Both the position numbers and the translations under genes were made by a program. A DNA stretch of 64,000 nt from Rubellimicrobium mesophilum DSM 19309 (lineage in GTDB: Bacteria > Pseudomonadota > Alphaproteobacteria > Rhodobacterales > Rhodobacteraceae): the NCBI RefSeq assembly GCF_000600335.2, contig NZ_KK088559.1:16843-80842 (forward strand). The letters are read 5' to 3'. Positions 55,528 to 64,000 of the stretch are shown piece by piece. The notes under the pieces are model-generated. The model saw only the letters and a program-made list of their open reading frames with translations, did not search any database and was not told the DNA's origin. Every line of letters starts with the position of its first letter. Position 1 is the first letter of the stretch.

Positions 55528-56483
55528 CCAAGGCGCGGGGCAGCTTACGCGACGATCCGAGGAGGGTCGGGCAGGGGCGGTGTCGGGGCCTTCACGGATT
55601 TCGTGCTATGGTTGCATCGCCCCAGCAAAGTTCCTGGCGGGATCTGACCCCCTGCGCCCGGGTTGATAGAGTGGCGCAAGGAGGATCCATGCCCGCTCGC
55701 CACTGCCCTGCCGCCATGCTCGCCCCGGTCCTGAACACGCTTGCGGACCTGCCATCCCGCGAAGGGAGGGCCGAGGCATGAGCGGGTTGTCCGGCTCCTC
55801 CCGAGTTCCGTTCGATCTGGCCCTGCCGGGAGCGCAGCGGTCGGTGCGACATTGGGTCGGCGCCCCGGCCAACAGCCCGTCCGCGCCGATCCGGACGGTG
55901 CCGGCGCCCCAGCCGCAGGTCGTCTTCGCGGAGCGGAAGCCACGGCTCAGCCGGCCCGAGCTGCTGGCCCGGTGCGGCGTTCGCTCCCCGATGCCCGCGA
56001 CGGCAGGGCGGCCGAACCTCTCCGTGATGCACCCCCTTGAAGGACCTGCGCCGCAACGGGATAGGCTGGGCGCCCTCCGGCTGGCGCGGTGGCTGTTGCT
56101 GGCCCTCGCCACGCTCGCTGTGGCGGCCAGCACGCCCCTGTCCTGATCTTGCCGGACAGCGCTGCCGCGGTTGCGTGCCCTGAGGGCCGGAGACCGGTGA
56201 TCTCGGGCAAGGTCGGCGGTTCCACGAGAGCCTGCATCGGATCATTCGGCACAGGCCGGCGCGGATTCCCCGAATGAATGTCGCGCGGTGCTCGGGCCGA
56301 ATTTCGCGTGTGGTCAACTCGCGTCATCCCGGGGGAAGGACGACTTGCGCTGCGTCCAAGGGACCCCGGCGGACCTTCGAGGGCGCCATTGTCAGAGGAA
56401 TGATGAATCAGGATCAGTTGACGCAACGGCAACAATAAGGCATTCTACCTCAAAGAGTTGCAGACGTCCCGGGATAGCCGCGC
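55528..56483. other. intergenic region with weak open frames
   Basis: About 950 bases lie between ribokinase and the secreted protein gene. Apart from the doubtful frame at 55778-56146 I see no gene. The last 200 bases are AT-richer and should hold the promoter of the secreted-protein/RTX pair. Confidence 0.4.
55778..56146 (+). CDS. doubtful small protein with a C-terminal membrane helix
   Basis: A 122-residue frame starts ATG after GAAGGGAGGGCCGAGG and ends in a likely membrane segment (ALRLARWLLLALATLAVAAS). The first 95 residues are low-complexity and match nothing. It could be a real small tail-anchored protein or a chance frame. Confidence 0.3.
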   Translation: MSGLSGSSRVPFDLALPGAQRSVRHWVGAPANSPSAPIRTVPAPQPQVVFAERKPRLSRPELLARCGVRSPMPATAGRPNLSVMHPLEGPAPQRDRLGALRLARWLLLALATLAVAASTPLS

Positions 56484-57323
56484 ATGGTCAGGGTCGCTGT
56501 TTTTCTGTTGTTGGCGGTGCTTCCCATGAGCTCGTCCGCGCAAGCCCCAGGTGGATCCGACCCTCGTGCACTTCGAGTGATTGTCTGGGACGAAGACGTG
56601 AGCCCGCGCACGCCGATCGACTCACTGGATGACATCGCGAGCCTGGACTTTCGCCGTTTCGTGTCCCAGATGCTGACGAATCTCGCGCGGGGGTTGGGCG
56701 ATCCCAATGTCGCCTTCGTACCGAGAACTCATCCGACCGGCGGCGCGATCAATTTCGTACGGCTCCCGCTCGTGGCCTCCGGCGACAATGTCGACTTCCC
56801 GATTCCCGCTGCCACCGATTTCCCGGACCAAGGTTGCACGATAAGCAGCCCTTGGATGAACGTTCGGATTTCACCGGGGAGCAACCCGGCCGTCAGCGGA
56901 ACGGTTGTCTGGAGTGAACGCCAGATCGCGCAGGATCAGGCGATCCTGGAGGGCCTCTCGGATATGCCCGCCGCACCGACGCAGCCCGTCGGAAGAAGCG
57001 CGTTCAATCTGTTCGTGGAACGGTATCTTGCGGCAAGCAGGGGTCAGGTCGAGCCGACCGACGGCGCGCCGGCCTTCGCGGCCGACATCCCGCCCGATGT
57101 CCTCTGGGTGTTCCGTCATTCGCCGCAGAGCACGCGTGGACCCTTCGCGAATTCGGCGGAGAGGTCCATGCGGAGATTGGCCGAGCAGGCGGTCGAACCC
57201 TACGCGCAACTGGTGACCGCGCTCATCGACCGCTGCCTTGGCTCTCCTGGGGCCGTCCTCAGTTACGTGGGCATTCTGGATGTCCGCGATATCGCTCCAA
57301 TCGAAAGGTACGACGTGAAGTAA
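56484..57323 (+). CDS. secreted protein of unknown function
   Basis: The 279-residue protein starts with a signal peptide (VRVAVFLLLAVLPMSSSAQA). The body has no known domain. Segments such as GGAINFVRLPLVASGDNVDF and GCTISSPWMNVRISPG are beta-rich, with three cysteines in the mature protein. It ends 30 bases before the giant RTX gene and is on the same strand, so the two are probably an operon. A chaperone, inhibitor or partner role for the RTX protein is speculation. Codon use is less GC-extreme than in the housekeeping genes nearby. Confidence 0.7.
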   Translation: MVRVAVFLLLAVLPMSSSAQAPGGSDPRALRVIVWDEDVSPRTPIDSLDDIASLDFRRFVSQMLTNLARGLGDPNVAFVPRTHPTGGAINFVRLPLVASGDNVDFPIPAATDFPDQGCTISSPWMNVRISPGSNPAVSGTVVWSERQIAQDQAILEGLSDMPAAPTQPVGRSAFNLFVERYLAASRGQVEPTDGAPAFAADIPPDVLWVFRHSPQSTRGPFANSAERSMRRLAEQAVEPYAQLVTALIDRCLGSPGAVLSYVGILDVRDIAPIERYDVK

Positions 57324-57353
57324 GGCAAGTGGCTGGAAACAGGGAGTAGAGAG

Positions 57354-60057
57354 ATGTCGTTCGCCGATGTCGTGGCAAGGGTCAGATTCACCGGGTTCTC
57401 CGCCAGCGCCGAGGCTGCCATAACCGGCGCCATGCAGACCGCCTACAACGGGTCGGCGACGGCGAGAGGCATGTTCGAAGACTGGATCTCGGATCCGGCG
57501 AAGACGATCCCGATCAAGTTCGTCAACAACGACATGTTCGTCACCGGCGTCGGTGGCCCCAACCCGGTCCTGTCGGCCGATGTCGGCTTCGTCGTGGACA
57601 ACAGCTACATCGACAACCACGGGAAGGCCGTCGAGGACACCCTCGTGACATGCCTCGTGCACGAGTTCGTCCATCAACTGACCGGTCGGAGGGATCTGAC
57701 GTCGGGCTCCGATCCGTTGACCGACTACCAGGGCGACACGGTAAGGTTCGCGAACATCATCTACAGGGAGCTGGGCCTTCCCGAGCAGAACTCCTACATC
57801 GCCTACGACTCGGATGGGACCCTGCTGAAGAGAGGATTCAACTACACGAATGGAACCGAGATCGATCGGTCGTTCGTGGGAGACCGCGACTTCAGCTCCG
57901 TGGCGGCGCTGGTCTCGGACGACCTCCTCATCGGAGGAGCCTCGGCCAACACGCTGGAGAGCGGGCTTGGCAACGACTTCCTGTTCGGTGCGGGCGGGGA
58001 CGATACTCTCAGCGGCGGGATCTCCGGCACCGACACCGCCGTCCTGACGGGAAAGCCGGTCGATTACGACATAAGGCTCAATCCCGACGGCACCTGGACG
58101 GCCCGGCACATCCGTGGAACCGCGGACGAGGGCACCGATACCTTCATCAACCTCGAGAAGGTGCAATTCGCCGGGGGCCAGACCTTCGATCTGGCAAAGG
58201 GCGGCCTGACGTTCCAGAACGACGTGGCGTTCGTGGTCGACGAGACCGGGAGCATGGGCGACGACATCGCCGCTGTGCAGGCCGCGGCGACCGGCGTGGT
58301 CAACGGCCTGTTCGCAGCAGGCACCATCGACGCGCGGATCGGCATCGTCGGATTCCGCGACACCACCATCGGGGAGCCCACGGAGATCGTCCTCGAGTTC
58401 ACGGATCAGGACGCCTTCGCGGACAGGCAGGCCGCAGCGCTCACCGCGATCGGCTCGCTCAGCGCCAGCGGCGGCGGCGATTCCCCGGAGACGGCCTTCG
58501 ACGGACTCCTTCAGGCGTTGAACGGCTCGATGGGCGACTGGCGGCTGGGCGCCGGCAAGAAGGAGGTCGTGCTCTTCACCGACGCCGAGGCCAAGGACGC
58601 GTCCTTGCTGCCAACCGTCCTGTCCTATGCCAACGACATCGGGGCGGTCATCACGAGCAGGTCCTCCCACGCGCTCGGGACGATCGGAGCGGTCGACACC
58701 TTCGAGCTGAGCGGGATCGACCATAGTAGCTCGGGCCGGGATCCTGAATCGGACGGGTTCGACTTTCCCGATTTCGTGCCCTCCGGCGACCCGATCGGCC
58801 CCCCGGGAGAAACGGCCACCGTTCGCGTCACGACGATCTTCATTGACACCTTCATATCGCCCGACCCCACGTTCGAGGAATTGGCCGAGGGCACAGGAGG
58901 TTCGGTCAGGACGGCCTCCGATCCGGACGAGGTCGTCGCCGATCTGCTGGATATTTTGACCTCCGCAACCTACCGGCTGACGGTGGATGCTCCGACCGTC
59001 GTGGAGGGGCATGACGGCACGACGGACGTCACCTTCACGCTCAGCCGCGACCGGGGGGCGCTCGAGTCGGAGGTCACCTTCGAGACGACCGGCACGGGCG
59101 ACTCGGACGACGTCTCCGGCGCGCCGACGACCGTCAGCTTCGCGGCCGGCCAACTGTCCAAGACCATCACCGTTTCGGTCCACGGAGATTCGATCGACGA
59201 GGGGGACGAGACGTTCGGGCTGAGGATCACGGACATCAGCGAGTCGTCATCGTTCGGACCCGAACCCGTAGAGTTCACGATCCTGGACGATGACGTCGAA
59301 GGCTCGGTCCAGGAGGTCGCGGCCGGGGGTACCGTGGTGGCGACGCTGCCCACCCTGGGCTTCGACGCCTCCAACGTCACCTACAAGCTACTGGACGACG
59401 CGGGCGGGCGCTTCGCCCTCTCGGGCAACCAGATCGTGGTGGCCGACGGGTTGCTGCTCGACTACGAGCAGCAGGCTCGCCACGCCATGCAGGTGCGCCT
59501 GAGACGACAGCCTGGGCGGGGAATACATTCTGAACGTCACCGCCAACCTGACGGACCTCGCGCCCGAGAGGATCGTCGGGGACAATCGGGCCAATACATT
59601 CAAGTCGGGCGCGGGCAACGACGTCCTGAACGGTGGCATCGGCAGAGACGTCCTGGAGAGCGGCGCCGGCAAGGACAGGCTCCTGGGCGGGGACGGCAGG
59701 GACGACCTCCTGGGCGGCAGGGGCAAGGACGTCCTGAATGGCGGCAACGGCGCCGACGACTTCATCTTCACCGGCCTGAGGGACAGCGGCCCGACCAAGG
59801 CCAGGTTGGACATCATCAAGGGGTTCGAGCGCAAGGACGACATCGACCTCCATGCCATCGACGCCATCAAGGGCCGGGGCAATCAGGCCTTCGAGCTCGA
59901 CCGGGACGGCTCCTTCTCGGCGGGCGAGATCCGGCACACGGACACCAAGGCCGGCATCCTGATCGAGTTGAACGTCGACAACGACGCCAAGGCCGAGATG
60001 GCCATTCTTCTCAGGGGCTTCCACGACAACCTGCACGACCGCGAGTTCGTGCTCTAG
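57354..60057 (+). CDS. giant RTX protein: metalloprotease-like, vWA, Calx-beta, cadherin-like; one frameshift
   Basis: A protein of about 900 residues. HEFVH (residues 103-107) is a zinc-protease HExxH motif. A short RTX-like stretch follows (GLGNDFLFGAGGDDTLSGG, about 204-222), with LEKVQFAGGQTFDLA. A von Willebrand A domain with DETGSM (296-301) then runs to about 540, then a Calx-beta domain (about 545-655) and a cadherin-like module. The frame then shifts near 59491-59515. In the next frame come AGNDVLNGGIGRDVLESG-type repeats (Ca-binding) and a C-terminus EMAILLRGFHDNLHDREFVL like type I secretion signals, ending at 60057. The protein is probably secreted. No HlyB/HlyD genes are adjacent. 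Confidence 0.85.
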
Positions 60058-60077
60058 TCGGAGGATGGGCTCAGGGG

Positions 60078-60099
60078 CGGGCCGGCCTTGTCCGGCCCG
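60078..60099 (+). terminator. hairpin after the RTX gene
   Basis: CGGGCCGG-CCTTGT-CCGGCCCG is a perfect 8-bp stem 20 bases after the RTX stop. No U tract follows. Confidence 0.45.
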
Positions 60100-60963
60100 T
60101 CGCCATGGACGGCACGTGCCGGTGGGCGTTCGTCCCGCAGAGGGCGCATTCTCCAGCACCACGGCGGCGCGCGAGCCGAGCTCCGTGGCGGTCGCGGCAT
60201 GGCGACCGACGCGCCCTGGACCAGCAACGGCGTCAGAAGGCACGCTCGAAGGCCGCCAGGTCGCGTGAGATGGAGGGATGTAGGCACGGTCGGCGCGCGT
60301 GCCTGTGCGCCGAGCCGGCACGCAGCCGGTCTCGGAGCGGGATCATGAAGGCGTTCTGTCCCTGAGGCTGAGGCTCAGGTGCCGGCCGACCGAGCCCGGG
60401 CCCAATGCAGGACGAGCCGTGCCGCGCAGTTGTGAAGATGCTGGCCTGGCTCTCGGCCCTTGCCGGTTCAGGACCGTGGTCCGCGTCAGGAGCGGAGATC
60501 CCGTCCGCCCCGGGCCCTGCGGATCGGGCCCGCACGCGCGCGCCTCGATCATGCCGCACCGGAGCCGCGTCTCCTCCTCCGAGATGTCGCGCCTACGGGA
60601 GATCGACCTGGCGAGTTCCGTGCGCGAGGCGGTCGGAGGCTTCACGGGCCTGCCATCGGGGCGGACCGGCCCGGAGGAAGCCATATTCTGGCGCCCATAC
60701 CAGCCGTTCGGAAGCTCAGTGCCCGCAGGGTCGCGGCCGACGCGGTTGGCGACGGGGCCGAGGTCGTCGCCCGATTCGGAGATGAGGGCAAGGCCACAAC
60801 GGCCAGCCATCGGGCCAGCGCGGACGAATTGATCGCTCTCCCAGGACGCGCCGGGCCACGCGTTACATGGGGCCGAGTGGGCGCACGAAATGCCGATTCC
60901 CTGGCCGAGTTGCGCCGCTGGGTCAGAGCTTTCGGAGCATTAGGAGGCTGGAATTATCTGAAG

Positions 60964-60992
60964 TGGTGCTGCAAGAGAGGATTGAACTCTCG
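60964..60992 (-). other. 3' fragment of tRNA-Thr (GGU), probable att site
   Basis: On the minus strand the sequence reads as a T arm, GAGAG-TTCAATC-CTCTC, then TTGCAGCA and CCA, the 3' end of an alphaproteobacterial tRNA-Thr(GGU). The rest of the tRNA is absent. A lone 3' end is the usual scar at the distal end of a tRNA-integrated element. By orientation the element lies to the right, and the intact tRNA should be beyond 64000. Confidence 0.65.
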
Positions 60993-61397
60993 TTGGATGC
61001 ACCTTGCTCCTTGATGTTGCTCAAGAAAATCTAAGCCATCTTCTCAGAGTGTGTAACAGGTCTGTGGGCAGAATCAAGGTAGGTGCCGCCAGCTATCTTG
61101 ACCTTCGCAACTTGGTCCAGAGCCAAAGGTTTGTTTTGCCAATGCTCTGTCCTGAACAGCTGTGGATCGCGGGCGACGTGTTTTCATCTCGTAGGAAAAG
61201 ACCCCCCCGGGTCCCCTTGGGGTCACTTCAAAAAAGGCGGGGTTTATTGGTGTTATTGTTGTTGAGGCAATGATCCTCCGCAAGCCGTTCACCTTGCTCG
61301 TGTAGCCACACACTGCAAGAGCATGAGCAACCTCACTTGAACATGTCGCGATAGAGCAGGCACGTTGCGACTCGGGGCGGGCCTGAACCGTGGAGTG

Positions 61398-63876
61398 GTG
61401 GACGTGTCGGAAGTGGTGGAACGCCTGAAGGCGTTTGTTGAGTATGCCAAGGCGCTGAAAGACGAGAAGGGCGAAGCCCAAGTGTTCTGCGACCGCTTGT
61501 TCCAAGCGTTCGGGCATAAGGGCTACAAGGAAGCAGGAGCCACGCTGGAAGCCCGGCAAACCAAGGCGGGGGGGCAAAGGCAAGAAGTTCGTTGACCTGA
61601 TCTGGAAGCCACATCTCCTCATGGAGATGAAGAACGCTGGCGAAAAGCTGCACCTTCACTACCAGCAGGCGTTCGACTACTGGATTGCAGCCGTCCCGGA
61701 TCGGCCCCGTTACGTGGTCCTGTGCAACTTCCGCGAGTTCTGGATTTACGATTTCGACAAGCAGCTTGGGGAGCCGGTGGACAAGGTTGCGCTTGAGGAC
61801 CTACCCAAACGCTACACGGCTCTGAACTTCCTCTTCCCGAACAACCCCAAGCCGATCTTCGGCAATGACCGGGAGAAGGTCTCTCGGGAAGCCGCTGACA
61901 AGATGGCGGAGCTGTTCCGAGGTCTGGTGGCGCGGCCAAAGAACCCCGTTCCCCGAGAGAAGGCCCAGCGCTTCGTTCTTCAGCTCCTCGTGGCGATGTT
62001 CGCTGAGGACATTGACCTGATGCCCGCCGCAACCATCCAGGGCATCTACGACGACTGCGTGAACAACAAACAGTCGCCCTATGACCTCTTCGGGAGTCTG
62101 TTCCGGCAGATGAACGACCCTAAGGCGGCTGAGGCCGGGCGCTTCAAAGGAGTTCGCTACTTCAACGGTGGGCTCTTCAGCAAAGTCGAGCCCATCGAGC
62201 TGGACCGATTCCAACTGGACCTGATTGGGAAGAACGACGAGGGGGCCGCGACGAAAGATTGGTCCATGGTCAACCCGGCGATCTTCGGGACCTTGTTTCA
62301 AGACAGCATGGATGAAGGGCAGCGCCACGCCTATGGCGCACACTACACCCACGAGGCCGACATTCAGCGCATCGTAGGGCCGACGATCGTCCGGCCATGG
62401 CGCGAGCGCATAGACGCCGCCAAGTCGATGAAGGAGCTGATCGAGCTACGGAAGGAACTGGCCAAGTTCCGTGTTCTCGACCCGTCCTGTGGAAGCGGTA
62501 ACTTCCTCTATGTCGCCTTCCGCGAGATGACGAGGCTCGACCTCCGCATCCTTCAGCGGATGAAGGACCGCTCCGAGAGCGGCTTTCTCAACGAGGCGAA
62601 GACCTTAACCGTGGTGAGCCCCAAGCAGTTCTACGGGATCGAGCTGGACGGCTTCGGCGTGGAGCTGGCGAAGGTCACGCTGATGCTGGCCAAGAAGCTC
62701 GCGCTGGACGAAGCTCAGGAGACCTTGGGAGCGCTCCAAGGGGAGCTGGCCTTGTCAGGGGATGCTCTGCCCCTCGACAACCTTGACGACAACATCCGAC
62801 AAGGAGACGCGCTCTTTGACGAATGGCCCAAGGTGGACGCCATCATCGGCAACCCGCCTTACCAGAGCAAGAACAAGCGGCAGGCCGAGATGCCCGTAGG
62901 CTATCTCCACGACTTGCGGGAGCGGTTCCCGAACGTGGATGGCCGAGCTGACTACTGCGTCTATTGGTTCCGGCTGGCTCACGACCACCTGAAGCCCGGC
63001 CAGCGGGCAGGCTTGGTTGGCACCAACACCGTCCGTCAGAACTACAGCCGAGAGGCGAGCCTCGACTATATCGTGGGCCATGGCGGCACGATTACGGAAG
63101 CCGTGTCGAGTATGCCGTGGCCAGGTGAAGCGGCGGTTCATGTCTCCATTGTCAACTGGACGAAGGGAAAGGACGGGGGACAGAAGCGGCTCTTCATCCA
63201 AGAGGGGAACAAACCCGGAGAGAACGAGCGGGTTGCTACGCTCGACAAGATCGGTCCCGCCTTGTCCTTCAACCTTGATGTGACGGCAGCGAAGACCATT
63301 CGGGCCAATGCGGCGCGGGGCTGCTACCAGGGCCAGACGCACGGTCACAAGGGTTTCCTTATGAAGGCCGAGTCGGCGAAGCTCGCCCTGTCCGAGGACA
63401 AGACGGGCAAGTTAAAGCAAGTTCTTCGTCCATTCATGATCGCGAATGACCTGATTGCCAGGAAGGTGCCCGCTCCGGGACGCTACGTGATAGACTTTCA
63501 AGGCATGGACGTGATCGCAGCGCAGTCGTTCAAGGTTCCGTTCAAGCAAGTGGAACGCACCGCTCTTCCGGACCGTCAGAAGGCAGCAAAGACGGAAGAG
63601 GAGCGCAATGCGAAGGCGCTGGCCAAGAATCCTAAGGCCAAGGTCAACCGACACCACGCCAACTTCCTGCGTTCATGGTGGGTCATGTCCTACCCCCGTG
63701 AAGCGATGGTGAAGGAGTTAGCAAAGCTCCCCCGCTACATTGCTTGTGGTCGAGTAACTAAGCGTCCCATCTTTGCCTTCCTTGACGGCTCAATCCGTCC
63801 AAACGATGCGATCCAAGTCTTCGCCTATGATGATGACTATTCATTCGGCATGGCTCTGTTGAGCAATTCGGCGTAA
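61398..63876 (+). CDS. MmeI-like restriction-modification enzyme (type IIL), one frameshift
   Basis: A single chain of about 825 residues. The N-terminus (VSEVVERLKAFVEYAKAL, FCDRLFQAFGHKGYKEAGATLE, KKFVDLIWKPHLLMEMKNAG) matches the nuclease domain of MmeI-type enzymes (D...EMK pattern). Then come helical linker (AHYTHEADIQRIV), methyltransferase motifs DPSCGSGNFLYVAFRE and AIIGNPPYQSKNK, and a target-recognition domain. GTG 61398 is a likely start. The G7 run 61568-61574 has one base too many. Six Gs give AGGKGKKFVDLIW. It is accessory cargo of the right-hand island. Specificity is unknown. Confidence 0.82.
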
Positions 63877-63905
63877 GAGCGAGCTGCCCCTGACCCCCGT
63901 CGGCT

Positions 63906-64000
63906 TTATGCAACGCGCTTGGTCTCGGGGGTGCCGAGGGCGGTGAAGCGGTTGAGAAGGGCGGCACGGATCTGAAGCTCGGCGGTTTGGCGGCTGGGGG
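63906..64000 (-). CDS. C-terminal end of a probable transposase (runs off the window)
   Basis: On the minus strand the frame ending at 63906 reads SRQTAELQIRAALLNRFTALGTPETKRVA and stop, and is open to the edge. The ending resembles C-termini of short repetitive transposases in Rhodobacterales genomes. Only about 31 codons are visible, so the family is uncertain. Confidence 0.35.
   Translation of the reverse strand, partial: PSRQTAELQIRAALLNRFTALGTPETKRVA

Larger units (their letters stand above)
60058..61397. other. long non-coding region with an island boundary
   Basis: About 1.3 kb has no supported gene. It holds a hairpin after the RTX gene, the tRNA-Thr 3' fragment, and an AT-richer segment (about 61200-61360) that resembles the accessory DNA to the right. 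Open frames here have no domain match. Confidence 0.45.

Noticed and set aside
61200..61300. Small RNA or terminator in the AT-richer segment before the MmeI-like gene
   Set aside because: CCCCCCCGGGTCCCCTTGGGG can fold, but the stem is imperfect and no promoter or U tract is clear.

Overview
The window is GC-rich chromosomal DNA from an alphaproteobacterium, most likely of the Rhodobacterales (Rhodobacteraceae or Roseobacteraceae). The case rests on gene content and order: a hom/glpX/recJ neighbourhood, heterotetrameric sarcosine oxidase, PutA with a divergent Lrp-type regulator, TadE/TadG-like pilus proteins, the style of the extragenic repeats, and heavy use of GTG and TTG starts. No rRNA or CRISPR array was seen.

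Layout. 0-10.8 kb: a candidate CUCC-loop small RNA with its terminator, a sulfotransferase, tRNA-Glu, recJ, glpX and hom, a lipoprotein, glutamate dehydrogenase and two Tad-like pilus genes. 10.8-16.3 kb: the sarcosine oxidase operon soxB-soxD-soxA-soxG, with an AT-richer GIY-YIG nuclease-like gene between soxB and soxD. 16.3-20.6 kb: putA and its divergent regulator. 20.66-28.62 kb: a tRNA-Leu(UAA) gene and an integrated island carrying a P4-type integrase, a second recombinase, small DNA-binding proteins and a large type ISP-like restriction-modification protein. The island ends in a copy of the tRNA 3' end. 28.7-44 kb: mostly housekeeping and stress genes (LacI regulator, NlpC/P60 protein, GYD, UspA, lytic transglycosylase, HtrA protease, TSUP permease, ABC exporter, acyl-CoA synthetase, CorA, RtcB). 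44.2-49.5 kb: a five-gene operon (GT-C glycosyltransferase, HAD-UbiA fusion, GtrA, DprE1, DprE2) that matches the mycobacterial decaprenylphosphoryl-arabinose route. 50.4-55.5 kb: an amino-acid-type ABC uptake cluster with an amine oxidase-like flavoprotein, a TIM-barrel isomerase and a ribokinase. 56.5-60.1 kb: a secreted protein followed by a giant RTX protein with metalloprotease, vWA, Calx-beta and cadherin-like modules. 60.96-64 kb: a 3' fragment of tRNA-Thr(GGU) marks the edge of a second island, which carries an MmeI-like restriction-modification enzyme and the end of a probable transposase.

At least ten genes are broken as sequenced. Nearly all the breaks are single-base gains or losses in G or C runs. 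This looks more like residual homopolymer error in the assembly than biological decay, and each affected entry says where the break is. The most interesting unit is the D-arabinose donor operon at 44-49.5 kb, which would imply an arabinofuranosylated surface or secreted molecule in a marine-type alphaproteobacterium.
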